64,000 nucleotides of DNA from Dendrobium chrysotoxum (GCA_019925795.1 CM034311.1:18358926-18422925), one strand, 5' to 3'; counted from the stretch's first letter, positions 1 through 12,158 are shown. Numbers and translations: made by a program. The notes: generated by a model not told the origin, from the letters alone.

Positions 1-1246
1 AGCTTAAATAAATGGGTTAGTATTTTCGATGAATTGATAACTTTAGTTGCTGAGTTCAATGGGCGACTAGTTTTTTGTCTCTCGGTGACTTCTTCATATA
101 TGTCAGTAGTTATAGACAACTTACATGAGAAATTTCTCTACAAAAACTTGACGGTTTAGCAAATTGGCATAGAGCTAGCCACTTGTTTGAAGCCCATTCA
201 GAGTTTATTTCCAAATGCAGGAATTTATGAGTAGTGGTGCAAGGATTTTAATATTTGAATATAAACTGTGTTGCGAGCTAGAAAATTCATAGAGGTAGTG
301 AGGTAACGTTTTGTCCTAGTGGCGGTGCATGAATGTCTAGCACACAAACAGATAAATGAGAGAGCTTGAAAACACAAAAAGAAAATTCATGTGAAAAACC
401 CAGAAAGAGAAAAACCACGAGCCTTGCCCAGCTAAAGAGATTCTGCAATATATACATGAGTTACCCTTTTTTGAAGAATTGGTAGAAATAGTGGCATAGC
501 CTCATCGGGATGTCGCGAGTTTGATGGCAATGGTGGGCTGACAAAAGGTGCGATAATGGTGATCATACGACGACCAACTAGCGAAAACCCTAAGGCAGCA
601 GTAGCCGAGCGGTCGAAGATCTGATAGTGGTCTGTCAAGCGACCTTGATTCTGATAGTGGGATCGGGCCCTTAAAATTACATAGCTCCGAAGAGGTATTA
701 AAGCATGCCTGAGCACCAAAAGACAACATCATGCAAATGAAATGTTGAGTTACCTTAATCTTCTTCTTCTCCTTCATCTTTTTCCTTATGTGTCTTCACG
801 TCATATTTTATAGTGGATTTTTCAACTGGGATAGACCTCATGATTTTTCCTCTTTCTAGATTTTTCATGTAAAAAATTTATGATCTGTATGTGATAAATT
901 TTATAACAGTGAGATGTAAAACACACATTCTACTTACTCAAATTTTTGAATATAGGTTTCCTCTTAACTATTAGGTGGCTTCTACTGCTACAAGGTAAGT
1001 GAACTTAAATCACTTGATTGATGATCTTTTACGCTTTGCATACTTTGTAAACATCTTTCTAGATGACCTGACCCACAATAAAAGTAGGCCTTGCATTGAT
1101 CTTTCCTCGTAAACTTGTTTGATAATGCGTTGAGGATCGGTCAAAAATATCACTTTTGATTAATTATTTACAAATTTTTTGAAATATGACACATTTTGCT
1201 TGTCTTCTTCGCAATTCAAGTGCAGGATGCATCAAATTAGTATGAG
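1..1246. other. Intergenic DNA, nothing recognised
   Basis: AT-rich sequence with short overlapping ORFs on the minus strand between about 430 and 780. None of them shows a domain I recognise. A stretch near 601-620 resembles a tRNA A box, but no tRNA body follows. There is no promoter or gene signal I can defend. Confidence 0.5.
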
Positions 1247-1556
1247 CAGGGGCGGAACCAGCCTTAATTTTCAGGGGGGACAAATTTATAAGGCATATAT
1301 ATCGGGGGTCCAATGGGGCAGCGCCCCCTGGCAGGGCGGGGGTTTCCGGGGGCAGCGCCCCCGGAACAAATCTTGGTTTGAAGGATATTTTTAGAATTGA
1401 ATGTTTAGGGGGGGCAATTACCTAAAAATCATTGTAATAAAGGCTAAAAATGAATGAAAATGAACAAATTACTTAAAAAATCATATAATTAAGTTTTTTT
1501 TTATTTTTTGAGGGGGGGCAATTGCCCCCCTTGACAACAAAGGGGTTCCGCCCCTG
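1247..1556. mobile_element. hAT-type MITE, 310 bp, complete
   Basis: Perfect 13-bp terminal inverted repeats, CAGGGGCGGAACC at the left and its reverse complement at the right. An exact 8-bp target-site duplication, AGTATGAG, lies at 1239-1246 and 1557-1564. The 8-bp duplication and the CAGGG start are hallmarks of the hAT superfamily. The interior is non-coding, with G-rich and C-rich tracts that pair across the element. It is non-autonomous because no transposase is present. Confidence 0.93.
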
Positions 1557-1590
1557 AGTATGAGATAAGAATATATTAATTAAAAATTAA

Positions 1591-1697
1591 GGTTTCATTT
1601 GGAATAGCTTTAGATCACTATTTTTTTCTACTTTTAAAAATTTTTTAACTAAAAAATAGCTTTACGAAGCAATAAAAAAGTCATCCCAAATAAATCC
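1591..1697. mobile_element. Tourist-like MITE, diverged copy
   Basis: A short inverted-repeat element starting GGTTTCATTTGGAATAGC and ending with the matching CATCCCAAATAAATCC. It is flanked by TAA on both sides, which suggests a PIF/Harbinger-type 3-bp target duplication. It belongs to the same family as the copies at 2785-2913 and 8463-8583. Confidence 0.6.
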
Positions 1698-2585
1698 TAA
1701 ATTTTCACATTTTATAAGTGCAGCCGATGTAGTTTTTGTTAGATGATAACATAGCTGCTGTGAAGAAAGCTGCTTTTTTAGAAGCCTAAATATTATATTA
1801 AAATTAGTATAATTCAAAATATTATATATATATTAATTTTTATATAAATTTAAAAATTTTAAAGTTTATTCTAATATATTTTATATTTAATTAATATCAA
1901 ATAATTGTTTTATTTTAAATATTTATTAATAAAAAAAGTTTTAGAGCTTTTTTTCAAACATTTAGGCTGATTAAATCAAATTTATATATAAAGCATGAGA
2001 CTCGAATTTAAAATCTCTTAATTGATTCTCTAGACTAAAATGGGCTGCCTAAAAGTTTTAGAGCAACTCATATGTTCCCAGTTACTCTGGTCTTCTTCTT
2101 CTTCGCATCTCATCCCTGCCAACTCATGGCCTCGCTGTTTCCAGCTGGGCTTCAGCTTTTAAAAGGAGCAGGTCAGCAGATGGCTTTTACAGCTTGACAG
2201 CTTTTGGCGTTGACCAGTCAAAGCTTGACATGCTTCAGATCATCTCTTCGCTGGCCATATGACCTCTACAAGATCAAGCTCAGAACTATTAATGGCAAAA
2301 AAAATTATTAAGACAGAAATTTATTAGTAATATAAAATCTTAAACTTAGGAAGATAATTATCTCTAATAAAAATACATTATTATTATTATTATTTTTACG
2401 TTAAGTTGGCAACATTAGACTTACTGATAATAATAAGGAATTGGACTCCATGGTATTTAGACAAGTCATATTTGCAAAATGTTCACAGGCAATATTAAAA
2501 AAAATTATATATTTTATGTGACATTTGTGCTTAGATAGTTGGTTGGTTCATCATTAGAGGCCTTTTGTATATATTAATTTATTTA

Positions 2586-2776
2586 GGGGTCATTTGTGAC
2601 AACTTTTTTATTATTTTACATTTTAATCATTAATTATAAGTTTTATTTGACCATTACTTTTTTGCTACTTTTAAAAAATTTTGTTGTTCGCAGCTGTTTT
2701 CTACAATAGTTTTAAAAAAAAGTTTCTTTCTATAGCAGCTTTATAAAATAATAAGAAAGCTGTCTCAAAGAATGCC
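2586..2776. mobile_element. Degenerate MITE of the same Tourist-like family
   Basis: The right end (AGAAAGCTGTCTCAAAGAATGCC) and internal GCAGCTTT-type motifs match the neighbouring element. The left end is ambiguous because two TIR-like starts occur, near 2586 and near 2639, so one copy may sit inside another. Confidence 0.35.
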
Positions 2777-2784
2777 TTAATTAA

Positions 2785-2913
2785 GGTTTTATTTAGGACG
2801 ACTTTCTTATTGCTTTTTAAAGCAGCTTTATAGCACAAAAAAAATTTAAACTAGAAATTTTTATACTAAAAAGTTGTTTTAAAAAGCAATAAAAAGCTGT
2901 CCCAAATAAAGCC
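2785..2913. mobile_element. Tourist-like MITE
   Basis: An inverted-repeat element of about 129 bp. Its left end GGTTTTATTTAGGACGACT pairs with the right end AGCTGTCCCAAATAAAGCC. Internal sequence (GCAGCTTT, AAAAAGTTG, AAGCAATA) is shared with the copy in the intron at 8463-8583. It is preceded by TAA; the right-hand duplication is degraded. Confidence 0.6.
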
Positions 2914-3665
2914 AAAATAAGTGATGATATAAGAGAATTTTTGTATAAATTTTTAAGTTTAACTTCTCTTTAATCTCATTCTATGTCCATAATAAGGATA
3001 AAAAATTATGTTAGTTTGATAAAAAACTTATCATAGTAAAATTTAAAGCATGTAAATCAATATTAAGATTAATACAATTTAGAATATCATAAACAATATA
3101 CATCTCAACATAAATTTTAAAATTTTGAAATTTATCCTATTATATTTTGAAATTATGCTTCCAACAATTGAGTTGCATAGGAATTATTTAATTGCCTGTA
3201 AATAAGTAACATATTTTAGAAAATATTATTTCATACTTTTTAAGGGAAAAAAATCAAATTTTCTAGAATTTTAAGATGTTTCTTTTTTCTTTTGGGGGGA
3301 GGATGAGCACTCGAACTCGACCCATCATAAAGCTTTTTCGAATCAGTGCGATACATGTTCGAGCATTTTAAGATGGGTTATTAAAAATTAAAACAAATCG
3401 AACTTGTATTTATGGATACAATAAATGCCTAAGGAGTAAAGAGTTTATCTGTTCCATCTCAGCCATTCTATTGATGGGGCCTTAGGTAGATCATGGGCAT
3501 TTTACTTGCAAGAACAATGGCGAAATAACGTCAAAATTAGGTTTCTGATGGTCGTTGGTGGGTGTGGTAGCTATTTTATTCTTAAATCATTAGAAGACAT
3601 CATAAAATTAGAGCTGCAGATTCAACTATTTATAACGCATGGGCATGCAAAACCGAATTTAGTAG
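2914..3665. other. AT-rich intergenic DNA, nothing recognised
   Basis: Low-complexity AT-rich DNA without a defensible gene. A 99-codon plus-strand ORF (3506-3805) runs into the SINE at 3674 and has no recognisable domain. Confidence 0.4.
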
Positions 3666-3673
3666 TTATTTTA

Positions 3674-3815
3674 ATATCTGTGAATGAGTTAGCTCACTTT
3701 GATCTGTTGGTTGAGAGCTTTGGCTATCAATCAAGAGGACTTAGATTCGGATCTTGTGTATATGATGTGTATGTGAATTTGCCTTACACATCTAATTTTT
3801 ATTAGACTTCGATCA
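3674..3815 (+). mobile_element. tRNA-derived SINE
   Basis: The sequence starts near GAGTTAGCTCACTTTGATC (A-box-like) and carries a B-box-like stretch, GATTCGGATCTTG, about 50 bp later. That is the internal RNA polymerase III promoter layout of plant SINEs. It aligns closely with a second copy at 9674-9810: both share TTGAGAGCTTyGGCTAyCAAyyAAGAG and the ATGTGATGTGT segment. The 3' tail is short. Exact ends are uncertain. Confidence 0.6.
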
Positions 3816-5471
3816 TAAACTTACACATCTAATATATTGTGCAGAAAAAAGTAGTAGTAAAACCTATATATCAACTACGAAGTAAAGTTGGTTATATCAG
3901 TCCATAGCATCAACTACTTAATAAGTTGCGACTCATGATAGAGTGCAGTTGGAATCGTATCACGAGTCTAATTTATGTAAGATGGACTCCACTTAATATT
4001 AAAAGTTTTGATTTAGAGTTGAATTGAAAATGCTAGATATAAATTTGATTTTTAAGTTGATAGAGCCAAATCTCTTACTTAAAAATATACATTTTTAATA
4101 AAATAATGAATTATATATGTATATATGAATTTTATTTTGAGGAAGGTATCTCTAAAAGTTTGAGAGAGCCTTGATCAAGTAATTGCTGGGTTATAGGTGC
4201 TAGTATTAATCATTGACACCCTCTTCATGGTTGCACTTGGCTTAAGAAGGTAGCAAGATGATAGCACTGGTTTTACTACTTGGGATGCAATAATTATATT
4301 TTTTGAGGGTTTACTTGTGCTTCAAATATGCTTCTTCCTTATTATGATTCTCAAGATCTTATTTCTCTTTTATATTATTTTCTCTCACTTATTTACTCGC
4401 TTCTTTCTTATTCTCATTACTATCTTGATTTATTTGCTCCTTATGTCGAAGGAGACTTTTTTGTGTCAACTTTTCTGTCTTCTTTCCCACTCATTTTCTT
4501 ATATCCATAATCTCTTCTCTTCCTCCATGCATATGCTCACCATTCCCCCAACTATCTTCTCATAGGCTTCCTCTAGGTTTCTTCTTCCATCAACACAAGC
4601 ATCTATCCTCGACCCTCAAACTTTATCTCCCTACTTCATAGTTAGGATGTTATCATTGGGTTTCTTAGTAATGACTCCAGTGCTACAATATTCACCTCCC
4701 ATAAATCCCTGAGCTCTCAACTTCACCCTCCTTAAAATATAATAGTATTTTCTCCTCAGATATTTTTCGTGATATCCATGTCTCCTATCTTTAATGTCTT
4801 ATAGATGAGATTAATTTTACATTCAGGAAAAATATTTCCATATCATTATGTTGGGCTAATGCTCCTATATTATATTTTGAGGGAAACAAACCCTTTTATA
4901 GCTCTGTTTTCTCTCTAGTTAAAAAGACTTAGAAGATTAGAGACTACGTGGATGTCTTGATGAATGATGGATCCTTCCTCTTTAATTAATATCTACTCTC
5001 TTAAGGCCTTGATGCTAAACTTGGAGTGAAGGTCCTTAGTCCATCTCTAGCAAAATATTACTTATTTATAAATTAGGGTATAATTTTCTTTCAAATAAAC
5101 AGCCTTTAAATAAAGGTGTAAAATCATAGTTCTTGTTGTTTATGGAATCTAAAATTACTAGTTAAATTAGTAACACTATGGTTATTAATAATCTTATAAC
5201 TTTAGTATCACATTTGTTTGTTTATTTATTGAGATTTTTCCCTCTCCCTTCTAAACTAAAATGTTGGGTTCCTTATGGGCTTTGAAAGAGCTTCATGAGA
5301 TTTCTCATATTAGAATAAAGATAATTTGGTAGAAAATATTACTAAGTTCAGAAATAGGCTTATGAGAATTAATGAAAGCTAAACTGAAATATATCTCAAA
5401 TATTTTTTTTCTAAATAATAAGGAGAACTAAATATAGCTTATTTAGTTTATTTAGTTTTGGAAAGCCCTAC

Positions 5472-5505
<34 letters not shown>

Positions 5506-5850
5506 TAAGAAACATCATGTCCTCTACTAAATATGGTTCTCTAATTGTATATTAATATCCCTCTAAATTAATAAATTTTAGCTTATTTTATTAAATAAAA
5601 ATGAAGCTTATTCTACCCTATAACTTTGCTGGGCAAAATAAGCTACAAAAGCTGAACGACCATTTCTTTTCCCCGACACTTTGATGAGAGCCGGCAACTG
5701 AGCTTAGCATTTCCCAGCTGTCCCTGACTCCTTCCCCTTTCCTTTTTCTGTCCTTTCCGATCCCTTCTTCTTCCACCTCCCTCCATGTCTTCTCTCGTCC
5801 AATTAGACCTCAACTACTAACATAATCATGGCAACACGTTCTCCTTTCAT
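3816..5850. other. Intergenic DNA with a (TTA)n microsatellite
   Basis: Mostly AT-rich DNA. A TTA/ATT microsatellite lies at about 5471-5503. Small ORFs near 4317-4565 encode Leu/Phe/Tyr-rich peptides explained by base composition. No gene is recognised. Confidence 0.45.
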
Positions 5851-5859
5851 CATATAATA
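5851..5859 (+). promoter_or_regulatory. Candidate TATA box of the ARP1-like gene
   Basis: CATATAATA lies about 75 bp upstream of the ATG at 5933, a normal spacing for a plant core promoter with a short 5' leader. The leader between them holds a GAAGAA purine repeat at about 5880-5900. Assigned by position and motif only. Confidence 0.4.
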
Positions 5860-5932
5860 CCCTCATTGAAATCAAACAGGAAGAAGAAGAAGAAGAAGAA
5901 ACAGAGAAAGAAAGGGTCCAAAGTTCGAAATC

Positions 5933-8900
5933 ATGGAAGGCCAGCAGCAGCCACGGCCTTCATCGCCGGCGGACACCGCTTTGACAAAGGTATTCGTTGG
6001 AGGGCTCGCATGGGAAACACAAACGGAGGTGCTCCGCGATTACTTCCACAAGTTTGGCGATATAATCGAAGCCGTCATCATCACTGATAAGCTCACCGGC
6101 CGTTCAAAGGGCTATGGATTCGTACTAATATGCTTCCCCTGTCTCAATTTTCTCTTGTTAGATTTTTTTTTTCTGATACATGATTGGCGGTTGTGGTGTT
6201 TAGGTGACGTTTAAGGAGGCGGAGGCGGCGAAGAAGGCGTGCGAGGATTCGGCACCGGTCATCAATGGAAGAAAGGGTAATTGTAACCTCGCTTCTCTTG
6301 GAGCGAGGCGCGGTGGGGTCGTGAAGATCTCGCCGCCAGCTACACCGGCGGCAGCTGTGAGGCCGGCAGCGGCGGCGGCGGCTGTTCCTTGGTACTTTCC
6401 CGCCGGCAAACCTCCTTCGTCGCCGACGATGTCTGCTTTCCACCAGCACTATCCAGCTGGTGTCCTCCCGTTCTACACCACAGCCTATGGGTACTCTCGC
6501 TTTCTCTCTTTCTATAAGCTTACGAACAAGCGGCGTAAAATGGGGAAATTAATTGGATCGGATGTCTCATCAAAATTCAATTAGAGTAATTTAAAATTTT
6601 TAAATTTAAAATAAATTTAATATATAAATAATGAATTAAATTAAATTTTTTTGTATAATCATCTTATAATAAATCTAATTATAATTAAGGAATAGTTGCC
6701 CTAATTTTTCACCAAGAAAAAGGAAATCAATAAAACGATAGATCTTGAATTTAAGATCTTTTGAGTGAGATCGTAAGCCCCAACCAACATATTCAATAGG
6801 CTGCATAAAAAATAATAATTTTAAGAATTAATTTTTAATATTTAATTTTATATATTTATATCTCTGATACTTAAAATTTTATTTTATATATAACAATTAG
6901 ATATTTAAAAGACATTACAAATATTAAATTATTCAAAATAAAATATTTTTATCTATAATTTATTTTGATTGAGATATTAAAATATTACATAAGTAAAAAT
7001 AAAAATTTAAGTATTTTATATATAAATATCTATTTTTTGTAATTATGCATTTAAATACCCATTATTTTTTTTCTTTTTAAATAGCTTTTATTTTTGTATA
7101 TAAGGGCATCTCCAACCAAACCCCTCATTTTCTACTTCAAAATAGTAATAGTCATATCAAATAATAATTCATTTCCAATCAAACTTTATTTCTAATATCA
7201 AAAAAAATATTTTATAAAAATTCTCTCATCTTCATATTTGCCACGAAAAATGGGTTTGTGTGAATAATACGATCTCAATATTGACGTCGCACTATTCATA
7301 ACCTAAAAAATGAGTTTCTTTTTGGAGTTCGGGTGGATGCTCGTGGTAGTTGCAAACGGACATTTGCAGTTCGGTTGGAGATGCCCTAATATTTTATATT
7401 GACGCAAAACATATTGATATATTTTGTTTAGCTCAACAATCAACATGCAACACACCCTCAAATGAGATCCATAAAAAACATTAGAGAAAAGTTTTGCATT
7501 ATGAATTCATTTGATAAAATGATTATCCTTTACTTTTTCATTATCATAAAAAATAATTAAAAATTTATTGTAGATCACAAAATATTTTGGTCACAAGACT
7601 ATGAAGAAATGCTATTCAATAATATTTTATCCATAATAAATTTAAATTATTTTTTAATCAGTAATAAATTATAAAATATATAATTCGAAGTTACAATCTT
7701 AAAAAAAAATCTTGACCTTGAAATCCGAGGCCACGAATCCTTTCAAAATTAATAATTTCTCAAAATTATGAATTATTAGGGGTGTAAGTAAGCCGAGTCG
7801 ATTATGTGTTGACTTGTTGTGCTTGATTTTAATTAAATCTCTAAGAGTTGTCTAAGGAAAATAAAATATGTATTTATTTAGATATATTTTAATTTATTTC
7901 GCATCTCAAAATTAATTTAATTAATTACAAAATTTATTATGAAAAAGAAATAAATTTCTTCAAGTTCCAGCAAGTTCAATCTTTCTTTGATTTATATTTT
8001 TCATTTTTGAACATTTAAGTAAATACTATTAATATTTGAAGTTGAATATCTCATAAATAGTCAAAATAATATTCAATGAAATGTCTTGATTTAAAATATT
8101 ATATATTTGATTAGTGAAAATATCATCATTGTATCATTATTATATCATTTATATTATATTAAAATAATTTTAATATTTAATTATTATATCGTTTGATTCA
8201 ACCCTAGGTTGGGTTGAACCTTTAAATCATAAACTTCTTATTCCTATAAATCAGAGAAATAAGAGATTGGCATGCTAATCATTTTTTGTAAAAAAAGAAA
8301 GAATAGAAAATTATAGTAGGCATATAGCTATCTCATGTATAGTGAGGGGCTTTTTTTATTCAACTTAACAAAGTTTTTCTTTTGATTTCAGGTACTCTCC
8401 GTCTTATCTTGCGCCTACGAATATGGGTTACACAACGGTAAGTTGTTTTTATCTTAATCTTAGGCTTCGTTTGGGACGGCTTTCATACTGCTTCTTAAAG
8501 CAGCTTTTTAGTAAAAAAAGTTAAAAATTTTGTACTGAAAAGTTGCTTTAAGAAGCAATACGAAAGTCATCCCAAACGAAGCCTTAGACTTACAACTTCA
8601 TTCTTATATTTCATATTGCCATCATTTTCGTAGTTTAGTAAGAAGTTCGTGCCAAATATTTTTAGGCTATGTGTAAATTTAGCAATTTTGAGAAGGTAAT
8701 TATTTTTTGCATTCGATATTGGTCAGATACAACAATATTAGATATATTATTATGGAAAAATAGAACATTTTTATTTATTTTAAGTAAGTTTAATATGAAA
8801 AAAAAAATCAGTTAAAGTTTATATTATCTTATTTTAAAATAAAGTTAGTAATTTATCTCATCCTTTGATTAGTTAGAAGGAAATATTAAAATTTATCAAC

Positions 8901-9297
8901 AATGCTTGTTTGGTTGTTTATTAGATGACCCAAGTGAGAAATTAATTGAAGTGAATGTTTATGGGTCTATGTCCGGGTTAGTTAACAAGATATGTTATAG
9001 TTTCTAAAATAATTTGGTTGAATTGTGCAGAAAGTAAACCATTCTGATGCTAGAGGAGCATATCTCCCAGGTCAATTCTCATATGCAACTCAGGGAGGTA
9101 TGATGGCTCCGATCGCAATGTCACCGATATATCATCCGATATACGAATTCAATCACAATCATCACTTGCCTCATAACATGGCTGGCGTCGGCATCCCCTC
9201 CGCCCAATTCTTCCAGCCGGCGACAACCGTTAGCTATGGTCCAACACCATCAACTCACACCTCCAGGTTTCCTATTGTTGCTCCAAGCAAGTGCTGA
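5933..9297 (+). CDS. ARP1-like glycine-poor RRM RNA-binding protein
   Basis: Four exons, 5933-6121, 6204-6490, 8392-8437 and 9031-9297, join in frame through GT-AG introns to 263 codons including the stop (262 aa). One RRM covers about residues 18-95, with RNP2 (VFVGGL, 20-25) and RNP1 (KGYGFVTF, 59-66); the first intron splits RNP1. The tail is rich in Ala, Pro, Tyr and His, as in the plant ABA-regulated RNA-binding protein (ARP1) group, relatives of animal RBM24/RBM38. Members bind single-stranded RNA; the targets of this one are unknown. Intron 2 (6491-8391) and intron 3 (8438-9030) each carry a MITE. The ATG at 5933 is chosen because the RRM follows at the usual distance. The 3' half is copied, broken, at 30.0 kb, 60.2 kb and 63.6 kb. 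All splice phases agree, so the gene looks intact. Confidence 0.9.
7104..7386. mobile_element. Tourist-like MITE in intron 2 of the ARP1-like gene
   Basis: A 283-bp element with inverted ends GGGCATCTCCAACC and GGTTGGAGATGCCC. It is flanked by TAA on both sides (7101-7103 and 7387-7389). The 3-bp TAA duplication fits PIF/Harbinger-type MITEs. The interior is non-coding. Confidence 0.85.
8463..8583. mobile_element. Tourist-like MITE in intron 3 of the ARP1-like gene
   Basis: A 121-bp element with long inverted ends (GGCTTCGTTTGGGACGGCTT / matching CATCCCAAACGAAGCC). It has a TTA duplication at 8460-8462 and 8584-8586. Paralogous intron fragments at about 30,045-30,090 and 63,693-63,730 carry the uninterrupted sequence, so the insertion is directly confirmed by empty sites within this window. 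Confidence 0.92.
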
Positions 9298-9665
9298 GCC
9301 ATAATTTCTTAGGCTGTGAAGGATAACATATTCATGTGATAGTTGTTTGAGATGACAGGAATGTGTTGGAGCATTGTTTTACTACTTATAATAAATAATA
9401 CATTATTACAATATATAATTCATTTCATTTTTATCTATCTAATCGATGCACCACAATGATATAATGTTAGTAGCTATGGAATGAATTTTCGTTGTTTGTA
9501 CTGAATAACACATTTAAGGAAATCCTTAATCTATTGGCCTATGTTATGTTATAGGTTGATTTTGTATTTATGATGTACTTGGCCGTTACTATTGTTTTTT
9601 TCTGTAGTCATTTGTTTTTCATGATACATACCTCGAAAAAAAAGGTAAGTTTCCTTGTATAAAAT
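9298..9665. other. 3' flank of the ARP1-like gene
   Basis: Presumed 3' UTR and downstream DNA. The segment GGATAACATATTCATGTGA about 30 bp after the stop is conserved in the broken copy at 30.4 kb, so the duplicated block included 3' UTR. No clear poly(A) signal can be singled out; AATAAT and ATAATAAATAAT stretches occur near 9390. Confidence 0.5.
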
Positions 9666-9673
9666 TTTAGGGT

Positions 9674-9810
9674 TATACTCAGCTCACTTTAGTCTGTTTA
9701 TTGAGAGCTTCGGCTACCAACTAAGAGATTTTTGATTTGAGTCTTACATATGTGATGTGTTTGTTAATTAACCGTAATTGACCTAAATGTCTCAAAAAAA
9801 AAATTTTGTT
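9674..9810 (+). mobile_element. tRNA-derived SINE, second copy
   Basis: It matches the SINE at 3674-3815 over its 5' half (CTCAGCTCACTTTAGTCTG, then TTGAGAGCTTCGGCTACCAA and the ATGTGATGTGT stretch). It ends in an A-rich tail (CTCAAAAAAAAAA), as expected for a retroposed SINE. Confidence 0.6.
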
Positions 9811-10488
9811 TTTTTTGGCTATGATGATTTGTAGTCTCTAGCTTAGGATGGCACTTTTGGGCTTTTAAGTTGTAAACGGGTAGCAAATATCTTGTGTGCC
9901 TGATGATTGTTATTGTTTTTGTCTATGGTATGTCTATGGTCATCTCTGAGGCCAGCAATTCTGCCATCTGTTTTTTATGAAATATATCATGAAAAAAATA
10001 TATGATATGTTGCCCTGTTGCATTAACTGTTAGGGCTATCAAATAGTGAGTTCGCTAGTCTAGGAGGAAACTTTTTGGCTCTTATGTGGAACCGAGCAGT
10101 GAATGTTTAGTGCTCATGGCTGTTGCTGTTGTTTGTATCTATGGACACCTCTAACTCTAAGGCCAGGGCTTAGGCTATCTGTTTTTAATGAAATATATCT
10201 AAAAGAAAAAGGTCTATTGGCTCTCTAACCTATGGCACTTTTGGGATTTAAGTGCAACTGAGTAGGGAATCTCTGATGTGCCTGGCCTTTGTTGTGGTTT
10301 ATGAAGAGTTTGACAAAAGAACATATGCTTCAAAATAATACAATCTCATGTATCCATAAGATGTCAAAAAACCATCCACATATTCAGGAAAAGCCACTAA
10401 GGAAATAAACACTTAAGTTTCCATCTACATGTAATCGATTATAAGCTGAAGAAGGCTATCCAACTTAGGTGAGTGAATCGAAAGTAGT

Positions 10489-10525
10489 AGAATTTTTTTT
10501 TTTTTGGGGGGGGGGGGGGGGGGGG
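10489..10525. repeat. Poly(T)-poly(G) tract with a G20 run
   Basis: A run of about 13 T is followed directly by 20 uninterrupted G (10506-10525). Such a G run can form G-quadruplex DNA and is a common site of sequencing or assembly error, so its length should be treated with caution. Confidence 0.8.
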
Positions 10526-10549
10526 AACGTATTTTAAAATAAGAATTTA

Positions 10550-12158
10550 TGAATATCTTTTTGAACTAGAGCGCTCTGGCGCTGTGCTTGGTTTGAGAGC
10601 ACAGCAGTGCCAATAACTACCGCTGCGAAATTTGAGTATCAATTTTTACAATAATTCTGAATTTTGCATGCATCGCTCGGTCTGAGTGCTACGACGCTAC
10701 GGTACTAACCGTGATTATATATATATATACACCTGCCACCATCTCCCTCACTCTTGTTTCCTTGCCCATGAAGAAATCAAAGGAGGAGAAAGGGGGATAA
10801 GACAACAGAGAAAGGTCTTTAGATGATTTTTATCCGCTGTTTCTTCTAAATATATTGTTCTATTTGTTGCAAGTAACTATCCTCTAACTTCTATTTTCAA
10901 TTATTTTAATTTCTATAGATTTATCGCTCTAAAACTTGCCAAAAATGTATTATCTCACAATTTCATAAGCTTTCACGGCATATTTTTTTGATATATTATA
11001 AATTTGATCATTCTGAATCATATGATATAATTTTATTATATTTTCACTAGTTGAAAATGTGTATATGAATATTTCTATGAAATGAGTAGGAAAAAGGTAT
11101 TCTGAAAATGAGTTGAAAGTGATGTATTGTGATTTAATATGATTGAATGTGATATTGATCTGACTGAAAGGATGTTTTGTACTGATAATGCTCTTATATA
11201 AAAGTATATATCAATTGATATCAGATATATTAAATGATAACGCCACGATTCACTGATAGGAGTCATAATGAACTGGAGACTAATGGAGTTATAAGGAGTC
11301 GGGGAGATTGATTCACGTTATTTAAGATGAGTTATAAGGAGTACACTGATTGGGATTCATAAAGGGCGATTGATTAAGAGTCATAAGTACAGGAGCAAGA
11401 TACCCTGAATATATCATTATCTGAATATATGATAGAATATTGATTATTGATTATTGATACTAATTATTACTAGATTACTGACACTGATTACTGAATATGA
11501 ATACTGATTATTATTATTATTTACTGTTACTTAATATAGATATCGATATTATTGTATGATTGCATAACTGATAGATTGACGAGAATGGCTGAATAATATG
11601 ACTGAATGGAATTAATTTAATGATAAAGACAGAATGGTTGATTGATGCAGATAACCAGTACATATGATATATATATATATATATATTGATTATAAATTTT
11701 CTTATATGATTTATAGCACACTATTTCTCTTTCACCTTGCATTGAATTTAGTTATAAGATTTTAATTATTTGCTGGGCTTTTATACTCATTATGTGGTTT
11801 TATATGATTTCAGATAAAGATAAGAAGCCTACAACTTGAGGCTAGACAATGATTTTAATTTAGTTCTCTTTCAGTTTTTTTAGTTTATGTATATTCTTTT
11901 GTAACATATGAATGCTATTGTATATATTATTTTGAACTTTAGAGATAAAATATAAATATTGACTACTATAATAATGTGAATGCTGTTTTTTGTTGTTTAT
12001 TTATTTTCTGTAATGCAATTAATCAGCTCTAAATATTAAATTGATTTGGTTATAAATGATTATTGACTGTTATTGAGAAATAATAAGAAAGAGAAATAAA
12101 TAAATAAAAAGTGCAAAAAGAAAATAAATTCATTCACTTTAGATCCCAGGGCGTAACA
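10550..12158 (+). mobile_element. LTR-like retrotransposon remnant
   Basis: No ORF is present. The segment opens with a GC-rich island (AGCGCT, GTGCT and CGCTACGG motifs). A (TA)n TATA-like run at 10717-10729 and a pyrimidine/purine-rich leader follow, the order seen in plant LTR promoters. The right part ends at a CCCAGGGCGTAACA motif typical of the 3' end of plant LTRs. Neither a partner LTR nor a target duplication was found, so this is a solo or truncated LTR at best. Confidence 0.4.

Noticed and set aside
601..670. tRNA-like A box (AGTAGCCGAGCGGTC)
   Set aside because: No B box or cloverleaf can be completed downstream, so it is not called as a tRNA gene.
4317..4565. Overlapping membrane-protein-like ORFs
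   Set aside because: The hydrophobicity comes from TCTT-rich DNA; there is no domain, no conservation and no gene context.
6144..6449. Arg-rich minus-strand ORFs opposite the RRM gene
   Set aside because: Shadows of the GC-rich exon 2 of the ARP1-like gene.
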